64,000 bases of DNA from a virus, in IMG/VR virus record IMGVR_UViG_3300030616_000020, positions 1 to 64,000 of that record; one strand, 5' to 3'. Positions within the stretch are counted from its first letter, which is position 1. Each line of letters opens with the position of its first letter. Under the pieces are notes generated by a model. It was given only the letters and a program-made list of their open reading frames with translations, had not been told where the DNA came from and searched no databases. Shown in pieces: positions 1-10,155 of the stretch. Made by a program: the position numbers and the translations under genes.

Positions 1-1
1 T

Positions 2-2626
2 TCTCAAATAACTTTTCATAGTAGTCTTTTACTCAGGTCTTTTCAAGATAATGCTTATATCGCAATAGGTGATACAGGCGACTCGAATACTTGGGTCACA
101 TTATCAGACCCATCCACAACAACGAAAGTATCTATCTTAAGGGTACGCAGTGCTGATCTCTCAGTAGAGTGGGATTTTAGGGACGATGGTTCTTTCTATA
201 TCACAGGTCTTGGAGACGATGATACAGAGGACCATGTTCTTGCTATCGACGATAGTACAGGTTTAGTTACAAAAAGATCAGTTGCTTCGCTCGGTGGTAG
301 TTCTAGTCCGTGGCAGGTAAACACAAATGTTATAACTCCTGCTGTTTCAGGAGATGATGTTCGACTTGCAACCACTGAGCAGTTACAGTTTGTAGATGCA
401 AATAGTTATATCTACGGTTCTGCTGCGAATACCATACAAATTGTAACAAACTCTACAGTAGTTGCAACATTTAATGGTTCCGGAGATATTGTTACAGGAG
501 GTTCGCTTTATCCTGCTACTGGTGATGTGGAAATATTAGGTTCATCAGGTTCATATTGGGCAGAAGTATTTGCCAATAAATATAGTGTTGACGGTTATGC
601 AGATATTGAATCTGCATCTCTACAGCTTACATTCAAAGTGAATGCAGGGACTGTAATGGTACTCAATAGGGGTGCTACTCCTGATGTGACTATCAGTGCT
701 AGATTGTATTTTAATGATTCTAATACTCAAATTTATGAGGATGGTTCTAGTAATCTCACCTTCACGGATGCAGTAACAGGAACTAAAACTTTAGCAGAAT
801 TAGCAGGTGGTGGTTCATCTCCTTGGACCAGTGATACCAACGGTATAACTTATTCTGCTGGTAACGTAGGTATTGGAGAAGCTTCCAATGCATCATACGC
901 ACTTACAGTAGATGGAGGTATCAGAAGTAAAGGTGCTAATGTTGCCATGTATTCAAGTGATGCACTTGATCTTGATACAAGACTTACGTTTAATGTAGCA
1001 TCTGGTAGTCTTTTCACTTTTTACTACTATGATGAGGGAGATACCCAATTTGAAGATATGAGAATTGGTAGTAATACTTCAAATAAGGGTATTTATTATG
1101 ATGCTAGTCTTGAGCGAGTTGGTATCAATAAAGATGCTCCTGAATATGATCTGGATGTTGATGGTGGTATGCAAGTAGGATCAGGTAGTTCAGTTGGTAC
1201 TTTTTATCTTGATCGTTCGGGTGCAACTTATCCAATGTACATGCAGCATAATTCTACTAATTGGATATTTGGACAGTATACGACTCAGTACATGAAATTT
1301 ACATCTACTTATAACTATTCATCTAAAGAATGGTTATTTGGAAATACTGAGACTTTTGGTTCATCAATCGGTGATTATCGGGTACAAATTGCTGATATTA
1401 CTACAGAAGATTATCCACATTTAATATTGCTTGGTAATAGAACTACGGACGCTGCTCACGGAGAACTGTCATTTCTTAATCAAGCATCAACCGAAACTAG
1501 CAAAAGAGGTGTTGTAATAAGAGCTTCTAGAGATGGTAATAATACCTCTAGTATGCTTGAATTATTCACAATCGAAAGTACTGGTCCCACTTTCCATAAA
1601 GCTCAAATGAATAGTATAGGAAATTGGGGTATTAATGGTAATGCAAGTACTGCAACTGATATTAACCTTAAAACTTATAGAAGTACAGGTCAGATTATAT
1701 GTGAAATAGGTAGGTCATCTGCTTGGACGTATAACAATGCAGGTAATACTTTGGTTACTGAAGGTATGATCTTCAGACCTTCGTCTTATCAGACAAGCGA
1801 TTATTGTAATTTCTATACTTACATTAACTCATACGGTGGAGTTCAATTTAGACGAGGAACATCTTTTAGTGACTTAAGAGTAGGCTATACTCAAATGTTA
1901 TATTATATCGGTAGTACATCATCTGCTACTTTACGTTATTCTTGGTCATCAACTCAGACGTGGTTCTATGGGTCAAGTCAGGCATACATGTATATTGATG
2001 CTGCAACTTCCAACGCTAGTATTTATTTACAAGCAGCCAGTACGTCTGATGCAGCGATATATTTCAGACAAGATACAAGTACCAGATTTATAATAGGATA
2101 TGACGATACTACCAATGTATTTCAGATTCATAGTAGTCCTTCATTTACTACCTCTCTAGCAACTGTTGACTTTGCTGTTACTACTTCAGGTTCTTTGTAT
2201 GCAGGTAATCTCTCGAATATAGATCAATCTACTTATCTTAAGCATAATACCAGTTCTGGTCTTATAAGTTATAATACTTCTTCTGATTTACGCCTTAAAA
2301 CAAATATTGAAGAATATCAACCTGATTCACTTGGATGGATAGTAAATCAGAGGCTTATCAAATTTGATAGAAAAGATGGATCATGTTATGGTGAGATAGG
2401 TTGGGATGGTACTCAGATGTCTAAGATAATGCCTTCTTTGACTTTCAAGGATAAGAAAGGCTATTGGAATATCAAGGAAACCAAGTTCCCTGTACATTTT
2501 CACAGGGCTATTCAACAGCTTCATGCTATTGATCAAGGACATGAAGATAGAATAGGGAAACTTGAGAAAAAAGTCAGAACTTTACGTAGCGAAATCACAG
2601 CATTAAAAAAACAACTAAAATCATAA
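2..2626 (+). CDS. Tail fibre/spike with C-terminal S74 chaperone (5' partial)
   Basis: The reading frame is open from base 2, so the gene starts before the window; the GTG at 527 is only the first in-frame start-like codon. The body is Ser/Thr/Gly-rich, beta-type sequence as in phage fibres. Near the end (2282-2299) is a SDLRLK motif, the signature of peptidase S74 intramolecular chaperones, where the Ser-Lys pair drives self-cleavage just before the Ser. About 114 residues follow, including a conserved-looking GYWNIKE segment and a terminal coiled coil rich in Lys and Leu. In the S74 family this domain trimerises the fibre and is then released. Role in host recognition is inferred. It is followed 3 bases later by the next structural gene. 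Confidence is high for S74, moderate for the exact tail part. Confidence 0.88.
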   Translation, partial: SQITFHSSLLLRSFQDNAYIAIGDTGDSNTWVTLSDPSTTTKVSILRVRSADLSVEWDFRDDGSFYITGLGDDDTEDHVLAIDDSTGLVTKRSVASLGGSSSPWQVNTNVITPAVSGDDVRLATTEQLQFVDANSYIYGSAANTIQIVTNSTVVATFNGSGDIVTGGSLYPATGDVEILGSSGSYWAEVFANKYSVDGYADIESASLQLTFKVNAGTVMVLNRGATPDVTISARLYFNDSNTQIYEDGSSNLTFTDAVTGTKTLAELAGGGSSPWTSDTNGITYSAGNVGIGEASNASYALTVDGGIRSKGANVAMYSSDALDLDTRLTFNVASGSLFTFYYYDEGDTQFEDMRIGSNTSNKGIYYDASLERVGINKDAPEYDLDVDGGMQVGSGSSVGTFYLDRSGATYPMYMQHNSTNWIFGQYTTQYMKFTSTYNYSSKEWLFGNTETFGSSIGDYRVQIADITTEDYPHLILLGNRTTDAAHGELSFLNQASTETSKRGVVIRASRDGNNTSSMLELFTIESTGPTFHKAQMNSIGNWGINGNASTATDINLKTYRSTGQIICEIGRSSAWTYNNAGNTLVTEGMIFRPSSYQTSDYCNFYTYINSYGGVQFRRGTSFSDLRVGYTQMLYYIGSTSSATLRYSWSSTQTWFYGSSQAYMYIDAATSNASIYLQAASTSDAAIYFRQDTSTRFIIGYDDTTNVFQIHSSPSFTTSLATVDFAVTTSGSLYAGNLSNIDQSTYLKHNTSSGLISYNTSSDLRLKTNIEEYQPDSLGWIVNQRLIKFDRKDGSCYGEIGWDGTQMSKIMPSLTFKDKKGYWNIKETKFPVHFHRAIQQLHAIDQGHEDRIGKLEKKVRTLRSEITALKKQLKS

Positions 2627-2629
2627 ATT

Positions 2630-2914
2630 ATGGCAAACATCACAATTAACATTCCGGATGATAAGCTACCTTGGGTAGTAGACGGATTCGCTAAAAGGTT
2701 TAACTATCAAGAACAGGTTCCAAATCCTGATTTTGATCCGGAGCAACCTGAAGACCCTGTTACCAACCCTTTAATGATTGATAATCCTGAAGGTAAAGCA
2801 GCATTCGCTAAGAAGATGCTTATTCACATGATTAAACATGAAGCACTCAAAGGACATAATCGTGAAAGTTTGGCAGAAGATCAGGCTGAAGCTGATACTG
2901 TAATACTATCTTAA
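2630..2914 (+). CDS. Small structural-block protein, unknown function
   Basis: A 94-aa protein starting 3 bases after the fibre stop. It opens with a short beta-like stretch (ITINIPDDKL), has a Pro/Asp-rich loop at about residues 31-48 and a Lys-rich helical C-terminal half. No signal peptide, membrane segment or catalytic motif is visible. Its tight packing between a fibre gene and other short genes suggests a tail-associated or fibre-assembly role, but this is context only. I do not recognise a family. Confidence 0.7.
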   Translation: MANITINIPDDKLPWVVDGFAKRFNYQEQVPNPDFDPEQPEDPVTNPLMIDNPEGKAAFAKKMLIHMIKHEALKGHNRESLAEDQAEADTVILS

Positions 2915-2924
2915 TTTAAAAACT

Positions 2925-3212
2925 ATGCAAGCGGACGTAACAATTCCTGAAAAGACGAAAACTCAGAGAGTTATTCAGATAGTAGTAGCTCCTCCTAGTA
3001 AGATAGTAGAAGTACTTGTTGAAAGTCCTGATGGTGTTCAGACCTTTCAAGTAGATATTTCTGATCTATGGTCAGGAGCAACTACTACTCAACAGAATAC
3101 TATTAAAGCCTTCTTTAAACGTGTAGGAGCTTTGGCTTTGGACATGAAGAACGAAGCTGATGGAGTAGATGTAACAGAATCAGATGTAAGTGGAGACATT
3201 TTTGAAGACTAA
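2925..3212 (+). CDS. Small structural-block protein, unknown function
   Basis: A 95-aa protein, acidic overall, with a beta-rich N-terminal half (repeated Val/Ile stretches up to residue 50) and a helical, acidic C-terminal tail ending GDIFED. It sits 10 bases after its upstream neighbour and 13 before the next, so it is co-transcribed with the tail genes. No recognisable motif. It could be a small tail or fibre-connector subunit. Confidence 0.68.
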   Translation: MQADVTIPEKTKTQRVIQIVVAPPSKIVEVLVESPDGVQTFQVDISDLWSGATTTQQNTIKAFFKRVGALALDMKNEADGVDVTESDVSGDIFED

Positions 3213-3225
3213 AATTTTTTAAACT

Positions 3226-3507
3226 ATGGCAGCTACACCTACTGAAATAAACGCTTATCTGTATAACATCAGAACAGCATTCGTAGAGTACGGCAATAAT
3301 CTTGCTAATGCTCAGAGACTTGGAAGAACAGACCTCTTATGCTATGATATGAAATTTAGGGTTCTTAAATATCTTGTTCGTATCTTAGTAGACTACTTTG
3401 ATAGTGATGACTATCAAAATGTAAATTTTTTCACGCCCGAAGAAGCGAGAGATGTGGCGCAGCACATCAATAATATCTGCGGAACTAATTACATGGTTGA
3501 TTTTTAA
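3226..3507 (+). CDS. Small helical structural-block protein, unknown function
   Basis: A 93-aa protein, largely helical by composition, with a Tyr/Asp-rich middle (VDYFDSDDYQ) and one Cys near the end (NNICGTNY). No membrane segment or catalytic motif. The surrounding genes are virion genes, so a small connector or tail-completion role is plausible but unproven. Confidence 0.68.
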   Translation: MAATPTEINAYLYNIRTAFVEYGNNLANAQRLGRTDLLCYDMKFRVLKYLVRILVDYFDSDDYQNVNFFTPEEARDVAQHINNICGTNYMVDF

Positions 3508-3528
3508 TAATTTAAAAGAAGAAGAATT

Positions 3529-3834
3529 ATGTTACTTAACGTGCATGAAAGGCTAACACTGGTGAATTTGCTTCCTGAAAAAGGAAACTTTACAACAATG
3601 AAGACTATCGAAGCAATGAAAGATTTGCTTTACCCTTCTGAAGAAGAAACAAAGAAGTATGGTATTGAGCAGAAAGGTAACAACATCTCATGGAATGCAG
3701 AAGGCAACAAGGAAATTGAGATCAAACTTACCAAAGCTCACAAAGATTTAATCACAAAAGCTTTGGAAGACTTGGATGAGAAAGAAGAACTTACAATGGC
3801 TCATTACCAAGTCTTTAAGAAGTTTAAAAAGTAA
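3529..3834 (+). CDS. Small charged protein, unknown function
   Basis: A 101-aa, strongly charged, Lys/Glu-rich protein preceded by an A/G-rich ribosome-binding region (AAGAAGAAG at about 3517-3525). Sequence suggests helices at both ends and a short beta segment around residues 48-62. The last residues are KKFKK. It is separated from the neighbouring ring-protein gene by 6 bases. Function unknown; small charged proteins at this position in crAss-like genomes are usually counted with the virion genes. Confidence 0.68.
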   Translation: MLLNVHERLTLVNLLPEKGNFTTMKTIEAMKDLLYPSEEETKKYGIEQKGNNISWNAEGNKEIEIKLTKAHKDLITKALEDLDEKEELTMAHYQVFKKFKK

Positions 3835-3840
3835 GAGCGA

Positions 3841-4554
3841 ATGTACAACGTAACACTTAACCAGATCGCATACAGTATCCTTGAATCTGTCAGAGGTAAG
3901 CTCACAGACGATGACAATATCTCTATTGATCAGGTTAAGGATATGGTACACAGCACTAGAGCAAGGCTCCTGAAGCAGAAGTTTGACAAAAATCTAAGAG
4001 TAATAGATGATGTCTTTACTCAGTCTTTGGGAGCCTTGGAAATTGAACCGGTTGATTCATCGGTTCACCCTACTATCAGAGCTGGTCGATATATGTACAG
4101 AACGGTACTTGAGATTCCTGAGACAATAGATAGAAGGAATTACGAAGGTACTTTTACACGTATTGGACCTGCTGATCAGCTTGCAACCAAGTGGAATCTA
4201 GTTAGTTATGACAGAGCCTTGTACTCCGGAAACGGAAGATTTAACGGGGCTTTGATTTTTTGTTTTCTTAGGGATAACAGGATACATCTAATTAGCGGTG
4301 ATAGATACCACAAAGGAGTTCAATACATTGATGTTGAAGGTGTGTTTCAGAACCCTACTCAAGTTGCAATGTTTACAGATGTTGAAGGTAACTCTCTATA
4401 TTCTGATGATGGTCGTTATCCAATCAGCAGAGCTATGAGAGATGACATCGAGAATATAATCATCAAGGAACGTATCGCACCACAAAGTTCTGTACCGAGT
4501 GATGTGATCAATGATGCAACTGACACTTTAGATGCAGCAGAAGCAAGGGATTAG
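3841..4554 (+). CDS. Crass-type ring/connector structural protein
   Basis: A 237-aa protein just upstream of the HU-like and tail-tube-like genes. It has a helical N-terminus (residues 1-60, with a basic STRARLLKQKFDK segment) and a central mixed region rich in Tyr, Arg and Gly (about 85-170) that reads like a beta-sheet fold. In Crassvirales this gene slot, immediately before the IHF-like and gp4-like genes, is held by ring proteins joining portal and tail. I assign it there by position and size; sequence alone gives no catalytic motif. Its last 23 bases overlap the next gene. Confidence 0.55.
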   Translation: MYNVTLNQIAYSILESVRGKLTDDDNISIDQVKDMVHSTRARLLKQKFDKNLRVIDDVFTQSLGALEIEPVDSSVHPTIRAGRYMYRTVLEIPETIDRRNYEGTFTRIGPADQLATKWNLVSYDRALYSGNGRFNGALIFCFLRDNRIHLISGDRYHKGVQYIDVEGVFQNPTQVAMFTDVEGNSLYSDDGRYPISRAMRDDIENIIIKERIAPQSSVPSDVINDATDTLDAAEARD

Positions 4555-5050
4555 AGATATCTATAGGTTCTATCGGAAGACCTCTGATAAATCTGTCGAT
4601 TTTCACACGTTTAAGCGTGTTTGGGAGACTTTCATAGAACAAGTGATACAAGGTATCATCTTAGATGGTAAGGACTTTTCTATGCCTTCTTTGGGAAGTG
4701 TCGGTATCAGGAAGCAGAAGGTAATTGTTGCATTAACTCCGGACGGTGACATTGATAAAAGATATTTAAGACCGGATTGGGATGCGACGAAGAAATTGTG
4801 GGCTAGAGACCCTGAAGCTAAGAAAAGGAAACAACTTGTATACCACTTGAATAAACATTTCAATGGATACAATTGCAAATGGTTTTGGGACAAGTCAACT
4901 TGCTCAGTACCAAATAATACAGCTTATTCTCTGACAATGACCAGAGCGCATAAACGAGCTTTATCAGCAGCTATTCGGGATGAGAATATTGAAGTCGATT
5001 ATTACGAACAGAAACCTAAAGTAAGGAGAAGCTATGAGCGAGAGAATTAA
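4532..5050 (+). CDS. HU/IHF-like DNA-binding protein of the tail block
   Basis: A 172-aa protein overlapping the upstream ring-protein gene by 23 bases. Residues about 20-60 have the spacing of an HU/IHF fold: a helix with FIEQVIQGI, then a GKDFSMPSLGSVGI stretch like the HU segment in which a glycine-rich beta strand follows the helices. The rest is basic and aromatic (KWFWDK). An IHF-like gene within the tail block is a recurring Crassvirales feature, which supports the call. DNA binding or packaging of DNA in the neck is inferred. It could instead be a purely structural protein. Confidence 0.5.
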   Translation: MQQKQGIRDIYRFYRKTSDKSVDFHTFKRVWETFIEQVIQGIILDGKDFSMPSLGSVGIRKQKVIVALTPDGDIDKRYLRPDWDATKKLWARDPEAKKRKQLVYHLNKHFNGYNCKWFWDKSTCSVPNNTAYSLTMTRAHKRALSAAIRDENIEVDYYEQKPKVRRSYEREN

Positions 5051-5345
5051 CATTGCTAAAGAAACGCTGAAAGACGGTACTGAGAGTATCACCTACAGCA
5101 AATCTTGGGAAAAGAACGGTATGAGTTGCCGTAAGGAAGTCCGCAAGGTTGAAGGAGGCTATATTGTAACCATTTCAAAGCATGGTAAACCTACTGACCA
5201 AGGAGAGGATGCTGAATGGATTGATGAACGCAGAGAGTTCGTTACCACTGAGAATCCCTTTGAGGAGGCTATGGAGGAGAAGAAAGAAGAAGAGAAAGAA
5301 GAACAGAAAATGTTCAAGTTTATTGATATGCCTAATTTAATGTAA
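5034..5345 (+). CDS. Small acidic protein, unknown function
   Basis: A 103-aa protein whose start overlaps the end of the HU-like gene by 17 bases, implying translational coupling. The N-terminal 75 residues look like a small beta-rich domain (alternating Ile/Val/Tyr with charged residues); the C-terminus is a Glu/Lys run (EEKKEEEKEE), probably a helix or disordered tail. No family recognised. Confidence 0.65.
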   Translation: MSERINIAKETLKDGTESITYSKSWEKNGMSCRKEVRKVEGGYIVTISKHGKPTDQGEDAEWIDERREFVTTENPFEEAMEEKKEEEKEEQKMFKFIDMPNLM

Positions 5346-5356
5346 AAACAACAACG

Positions 5357-6094
5357 ATGAGCTTAACAGGCAAAACTGTTGATGTAAGTTACATTATTGA
5401 ACGTGTCTATCGAGATTACGGATTTGATCTTGAAGTAAAATTCGATGAAGTAGTAGAATGGATATGGGATGTGATGTCACTGATCGGTGCGCCTCAACCT
5501 CTGGTTGATAAGGTCACTGATGGAAGTGAACATATGCCCCAACCAATCGAGATAGTTAATTTTCGTGGAGAGTTGCCATGTGATGTACATTCAATTTTCC
5601 TAGCAAGAGACTATGAATCTAAACTACCAATGGTCTGTAAGCAAAGCTCTTATTTAAGAGATATGGATCAGATATATCAGAGAGAGTCCCAATACAGCTA
5701 CACGCTTAATAATAACTACATCTTCACATCCTTTGAGGAAGGACAGGTAGAACTGCATTATCGAGCATTTCCTACTAGCGCATTAGGGATGCCTCTCGTG
5801 CCTGATGATATTAAGTTCATCATGGCTGTACAGGCGTTCATAGCTGAACGAATAGGATTCAGACTCTATATGCAGGATCACATGGCAGAAAGAAAGTATG
5901 AGAAACTTCTGCAAGATCGACATTGGTATATAGGTGCTGCTGGAACAAAAGCACACATACCTTCTATTGATGAAATGGAATCTATTAAAAACAGGTTCTT
6001 AAGATTGAGGATTCATCCCGATCTTCATAACACTTCGTTCATATATTCTGCTGATAGCGAGAGACTTATACTTCATAATAATCTTGGACGTTAA
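5357..6094 (+). CDS. Tail tubular / ring protein (P22 gp4-like slot)
   Basis: A 245-aa protein immediately upstream of the muzzle gene. It starts with a helical region (SYIIERVYRDYGFDLEV) and continues with mixed beta/helix sequence including NFRGELPCDVHSI, typical of the head-tail joining 'tail tubular protein A/gp4-like' family that crAss-like phages carry in this position. It should form a ring between portal and muzzle. The assignment rests on pattern resemblance plus gene order; no catalytic residues are expected. Confidence 0.65.
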   Translation: MSLTGKTVDVSYIIERVYRDYGFDLEVKFDEVVEWIWDVMSLIGAPQPLVDKVTDGSEHMPQPIEIVNFRGELPCDVHSIFLARDYESKLPMVCKQSSYLRDMDQIYQRESQYSYTLNNNYIFTSFEEGQVELHYRAFPTSALGMPLVPDDIKFIMAVQAFIAERIGFRLYMQDHMAERKYEKLLQDRHWYIGAAGTKAHIPSIDEMESIKNRFLRLRIHPDLHNTSFIYSADSERLILHNNLGR

Positions 6095-6133
6095 GTGTTA
6101 TTCAAGAAATTTTGTAATATAAGGAGAAAAAGG

Positions 6134-9100
6134 ATGGCTATAATTACGAATGAGTTCGCATCAGGGATGGACCAAGATTCATCCAAGAACAAATATGATA
6201 ATAAGCATTATTATGATGCTGAGAATGTTCGCATACTTACTCAGGATGGAGTAACCAGTGGTGCGCTTGAGGATATGATGGGAACCATTGAACGTCTTGA
6301 TATTGATTCTGGTGGTGCGTTATTCATCGTAGGTCATTGTATTCTCAGGGATAATATTATCATCTTCGCTACAAGAAATCCTTTTGATTCACATGCTGGT
6401 TCATACACAGATTACATCTTAAGAATTCCAATAGAAGATATTGAAAATCTTACAGGAACTAATGTTAAAACTATCAGTCTCAACTATGTCCATGATCCCT
6501 CTCCGGGAAATGTTATTTATAGCGGACAATTATCATTTTCAAAAGGAAGTCCTATAGCTGCTATACCAAGATGGGAGACTGAAAATATTCAGAAAGTTTA
6601 TTGGGTTGATGGATACAATCCATTCAGATATCTGAATACTGTTTATAATGAGGATACCAATGATCTTGCAAACCTTCCTGAAGACAGACTTGAGGTAACA
6701 GGAAATATTGAACTAAGTATACCTGAGTTAGATGATATTGGAACAGGGAGTTTAAGAGCAGGTAGAGTTCAATATGCTTATCAACTTTATACATTAAACG
6801 GATCAGAAACAGTTTTTAGTCCTTTTAGTCCACTATATGATATTTATGGATCATCGACTAATGCACCTAATGATGTTTCGGTCAGAGGTTCTGAAATAGA
6901 TGAAGACACAGGAAAATCTTTTAAAATTTTAATAGATATTCCTTCTTTACAATACACTAGAATTCGTGTTATTGCTATGCAGTGGACTACCTTAGCGGGT
7001 GATCCAGAAATAAGGATTATTGACGAAGCTGATATTGATCCTGCTGGTGGAGAGATAAGTGTCTTTGATAGTGGTCAGAGTCTTGGTTCTTATACGCTTG
7101 AAGAAGTAAGATTACTCCAAACTACATTTGCAATTCCTAGTGTAATAGAAACAAAAGATAATTTTTTATTTACAGGAGACATAAAACTTCAGAGCTTTGA
7201 TGTAGATTTTGATGCAAGAGCATATCGTTTTTGTGGATCATCTTCTGTATCAACAAATTATAATTATAATAGGATTGCTAGTATTCCTCAGAGAGGTTAT
7301 GCTTTTGTAGGCGAAGAAGGATCACTTGAAGGATATACTATACGAGCAAGTGACAAAGCAACTTTTTATGGTGTTAAAGGTCTTACAGGAACTTTGATTG
7401 GAGATTGGACTGATATTCCTGAAGATGCTGATTGTATTTGTGAATTTAACAGACTTAGTGTTCAGAATCATTACAACAGATATATGTATCAAAGTGATGG
7501 TGCAACTGTTGGAGGAGAAGGACCTAATGTAAGTTATACGTTCAGTACTTTGGATATTGAGCCTGATGAAAGTCGTTCAGGTGTAGCAACTTCTTACGAT
7601 TTTTGGGCTGATAACAGTAGTTCAAATAATCCATCTAATGAGTCTTACGCAGCATATTCAAGTCCTTGGAACGCTGGTGAATTTTTAGGTTATCACAGAG
7701 ATGAGATTTACCGATTTGGAATTGTTTTCTTTGATGATAAAGGAAGATCATCTTTTGTAAAATGGATTGGAGACATCCGAATGCCTTCCCATAGTACTGA
7801 GACAGCTAACGGTGTCTATTCATTCAGATATACAAATGATTTTAGTGGTGGTAGAGCAGAACTTCTTAGGGTTAACTTTGATGTAGATATTTCTAGTATT
7901 AGTGATCAGATTGCTAGTTATCAAATTGTTAGAGTAGTAAGAGAATCTACTGATAGAACTGTTCTTGCTCAAGGAATAGCTAATCATCCCGGAGATGATT
8001 CCAATGGAAGATGTCATGTTGGTTGGTCAGATACTACGAAAAGCGGATCAGGAGCAACTGGAAATGACAGACTTCTATATCAGTATCATTCTCCTGAAAT
8101 ATCTTTTAATAAAAATCTTGAGCTTAAAGCAAATGATTTTGTTCAGGTTGTAGGTATTGCAGGTACAGGTTCAAATAGTTTTGGTGAAGCTAGTGCTACA
8201 GGAACTCTTAACAATCTGTTTAAATACACAAACTGGAATCCCCTTGATAATCCTCAAAGGGACGGTGATAGCTATGGTGCAGTACAGGGAGATGAATTTT
8301 ATGACGATAATTTTAGTGATGTTGAGCTTTTCAGACTTGTAAAACAAACCGATCTCGATTTTAGTTTAGGAGGGTTCTTTGAATATAGTAATAAGAATGA
8401 TGATCTTAAGACCACTAAAGGAATATTTGCTCTTATCAAACCGGAGAATGACACTTTTGATGCAAGATTGATTGATTATGATGCTGGAATTAGGTTGATA
8501 AATTACAGAAGAGATTTGTACGGAACTCAATACGGTGGTCATAGTTATACTTCAAGAGCTAATAATCAATATGTTGCAGCAAGTACTATATATGATAAAA
8601 CAGACGTAAGTACTAAAAGAGTTTGTGGTGGTGATACCTTTATAGGAATGTTCGACTGTTTGTATAATACAGGTACAAACGAAGAAGCTCGACCTGTTGG
8701 TGAAGACCCTGATGTTCTTGTTTTCATAGTCGAGACAAGCATAAATCTTGCTCTTAGAATAGATGACGGATATTGTAGACAACGGTTTACAGGTGACGAA
8801 ATGCAATTTCTACATGATGAAGCAGGTATTTATGCTGATGACAATATCGAATCAGGCACTCCAAGTTTTATCTTATATCAAGATGAAGACTTGTATCGCT
8901 ATAATACTGTCTATTCAAAAACCAACACAGCAAAAATCTTTGTTCCTAAACCTTTTGATTGGGTAGCACTTGAGGATTTTGATACACGGGTTTATGCTTC
9001 TGATCAGAAGATTAACGGTGAGATTGCAGATAGCTGGTTAAAATTCAGAACGGATTCCTTTATCGAACTCGATCCTCAGTATGGACCTGTAACAGCACTT

Positions 9101-10075
9101 AAGAAAGTTAATACAAGACTTGTTTTCTTTCAACCTCAAGCCTTTGGTACTATCTCAGTAAATGAAAGAGCATTGCTACAAACTGCAACACAAGCTCAGT
9201 TGAGCCTTGGTGTAGGTGATGTTCTGGAACGTTACGATTATGCGAAGACAGATGTAGGTTGTTCTCATTGGAGACATTTGGTTCTTACACCTAATGCTTT
9301 GTATTGGGTTGATGCAATCAATCAATCTATGTTTATGTTTACCAAAGGACCAGAGGAAATTTCTATAATGAAAGGACTTCATTCTTGGTTCAATGATAAT
9401 ATTGTGGAGCGAAAGGATATGAGTACAACGCTTGGTGAGTCAATGCACCTATTCTATGATCCTGAGTTCCGTGAAGTCTATGTAGTTGATAATAACAGTA
9501 ATTGGGGTTTAATCTGGAATGAGCTTACAAACGGATTTGTATGTCGTACTGATAATCAACCTTGGTATGTAATCAATTATCTTGAGAAGGTACTTGGTAC
9601 TACTAACCTTAGACAATTCCATAGGCACAATGATTTTGCAGGAAGTCGTGGTCACATTTACGGCTCGTATAGAGAAATAAGTCTAACACTTCTTATTAAC
9701 CCTTCTCAACACGATATAGCAATATTCAACAACTTTGAGTGGTTAACCGAATGTTTTGACGATGACTTTGCACTCGGACTTATAGATCAACGCCTTACTT
9801 GGCAAGAATTAAGAATGTGGAATGATTATCAACATACGGGAATAATCCCTCTTGTTGTCGGAGATAACGTCAAACGTAGAATGAGAAAGTGGAGATTTAC
9901 TATTCCAAGAGCAAGATTTGCAAGGAACGGATTTTCATCTTTACCTGATAGTGAACGTTATGCACGTATGCGTGATACTCATATGTTTGCTAGGTTTAGT
10001 TATACGAATGATACTGCTGATCAGAAGTTCACTATACATGATATTCTAACATCTGTTACTATATCTAATACCTAG
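6134..10075 (+). CDS. Muzzle / tail stabilisation protein
   Basis: A large beta-rich protein of about 1313 aa from the chosen ATG at 6134, which has an AAGGAGAAAAAGG ribosome-binding site; the frame extends to a GTG at 6095 without such a site. The N-terminus (MAIITNEFASGMDQDSSKN) and the YWVDGYNPFRYLN segment are characteristic of the Crassvirales tail stabilisation ('P22 gp10-like') protein, now known as the muzzle that forms the distal barrel of the tail. It follows the tail-tube gene and precedes the cargo genes, the standard order. Nothing suggests truncation. Confidence 0.85.
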   Translation: MAIITNEFASGMDQDSSKNKYDNKHYYDAENVRILTQDGVTSGALEDMMGTIERLDIDSGGALFIVGHCILRDNIIIFATRNPFDSHAGSYTDYILRIPIEDIENLTGTNVKTISLNYVHDPSPGNVIYSGQLSFSKGSPIAAIPRWETENIQKVYWVDGYNPFRYLNTVYNEDTNDLANLPEDRLEVTGNIELSIPELDDIGTGSLRAGRVQYAYQLYTLNGSETVFSPFSPLYDIYGSSTNAPNDVSVRGSEIDEDTGKSFKILIDIPSLQYTRIRVIAMQWTTLAGDPEIRIIDEADIDPAGGEISVFDSGQSLGSYTLEEVRLLQTTFAIPSVIETKDNFLFTGDIKLQSFDVDFDARAYRFCGSSSVSTNYNYNRIASIPQRGYAFVGEEGSLEGYTIRASDKATFYGVKGLTGTLIGDWTDIPEDADCICEFNRLSVQNHYNRYMYQSDGATVGGEGPNVSYTFSTLDIEPDESRSGVATSYDFWADNSSSNNPSNESYAAYSSPWNAGEFLGYHRDEIYRFGIVFFDDKGRSSFVKWIGDIRMPSHSTETANGVYSFRYTNDFSGGRAELLRVNFDVDISSISDQIASYQIVRVVRESTDRTVLAQGIANHPGDDSNGRCHVGWSDTTKSGSGATGNDRLLYQYHSPEISFNKNLELKANDFVQVVGIAGTGSNSFGEASATGTLNNLFKYTNWNPLDNPQRDGDSYGAVQGDEFYDDNFSDVELFRLVKQTDLDFSLGGFFEYSNKNDDLKTTKGIFALIKPENDTFDARLIDYDAGIRLINYRRDLYGTQYGGHSYTSRANNQYVAASTIYDKTDVSTKRVCGGDTFIGMFDCLYNTGTNEEARPVGEDPDVLVFIVETSINLALRIDDGYCRQRFTGDEMQFLHDEAGIYADDNIESGTPSFILYQDEDLYRYNTVYSKTNTAKIFVPKPFDWVALEDFDTRVYASDQKINGEIADSWLKFRTDSFIELDPQYGPVTALKKVNTRLVFFQPQAFGTISVNERALLQTATQAQLSLGVGDVLERYDYAKTDVGCSHWRHLVLTPNALYWVDAINQSMFMFTKGPEEISIMKGLHSWFNDNIVERKDMSTTLGESMHLFYDPEFREVYVVDNNSNWGLIWNELTNGFVCRTDNQPWYVINYLEKVLGTTNLRQFHRHNDFAGSRGHIYGSYREISLTLLINPSQHDIAIFNNFEWLTECFDDDFALGLIDQRLTWQELRMWNDYQHTGIIPLVVGDNVKRRMRKWRFTIPRARFARNGFSSLPDSERYARMRDTHMFARFSYTNDTADQKFTIHDILTSVTISNT

Positions 10076-10155
10076 TATTAGAAAGTTTTGGGTGTAATAG
10101 TTGAGTTCTTCTAAATACTTGAGTAATTTTACAAAAGGACATAATAAAAAATGTT

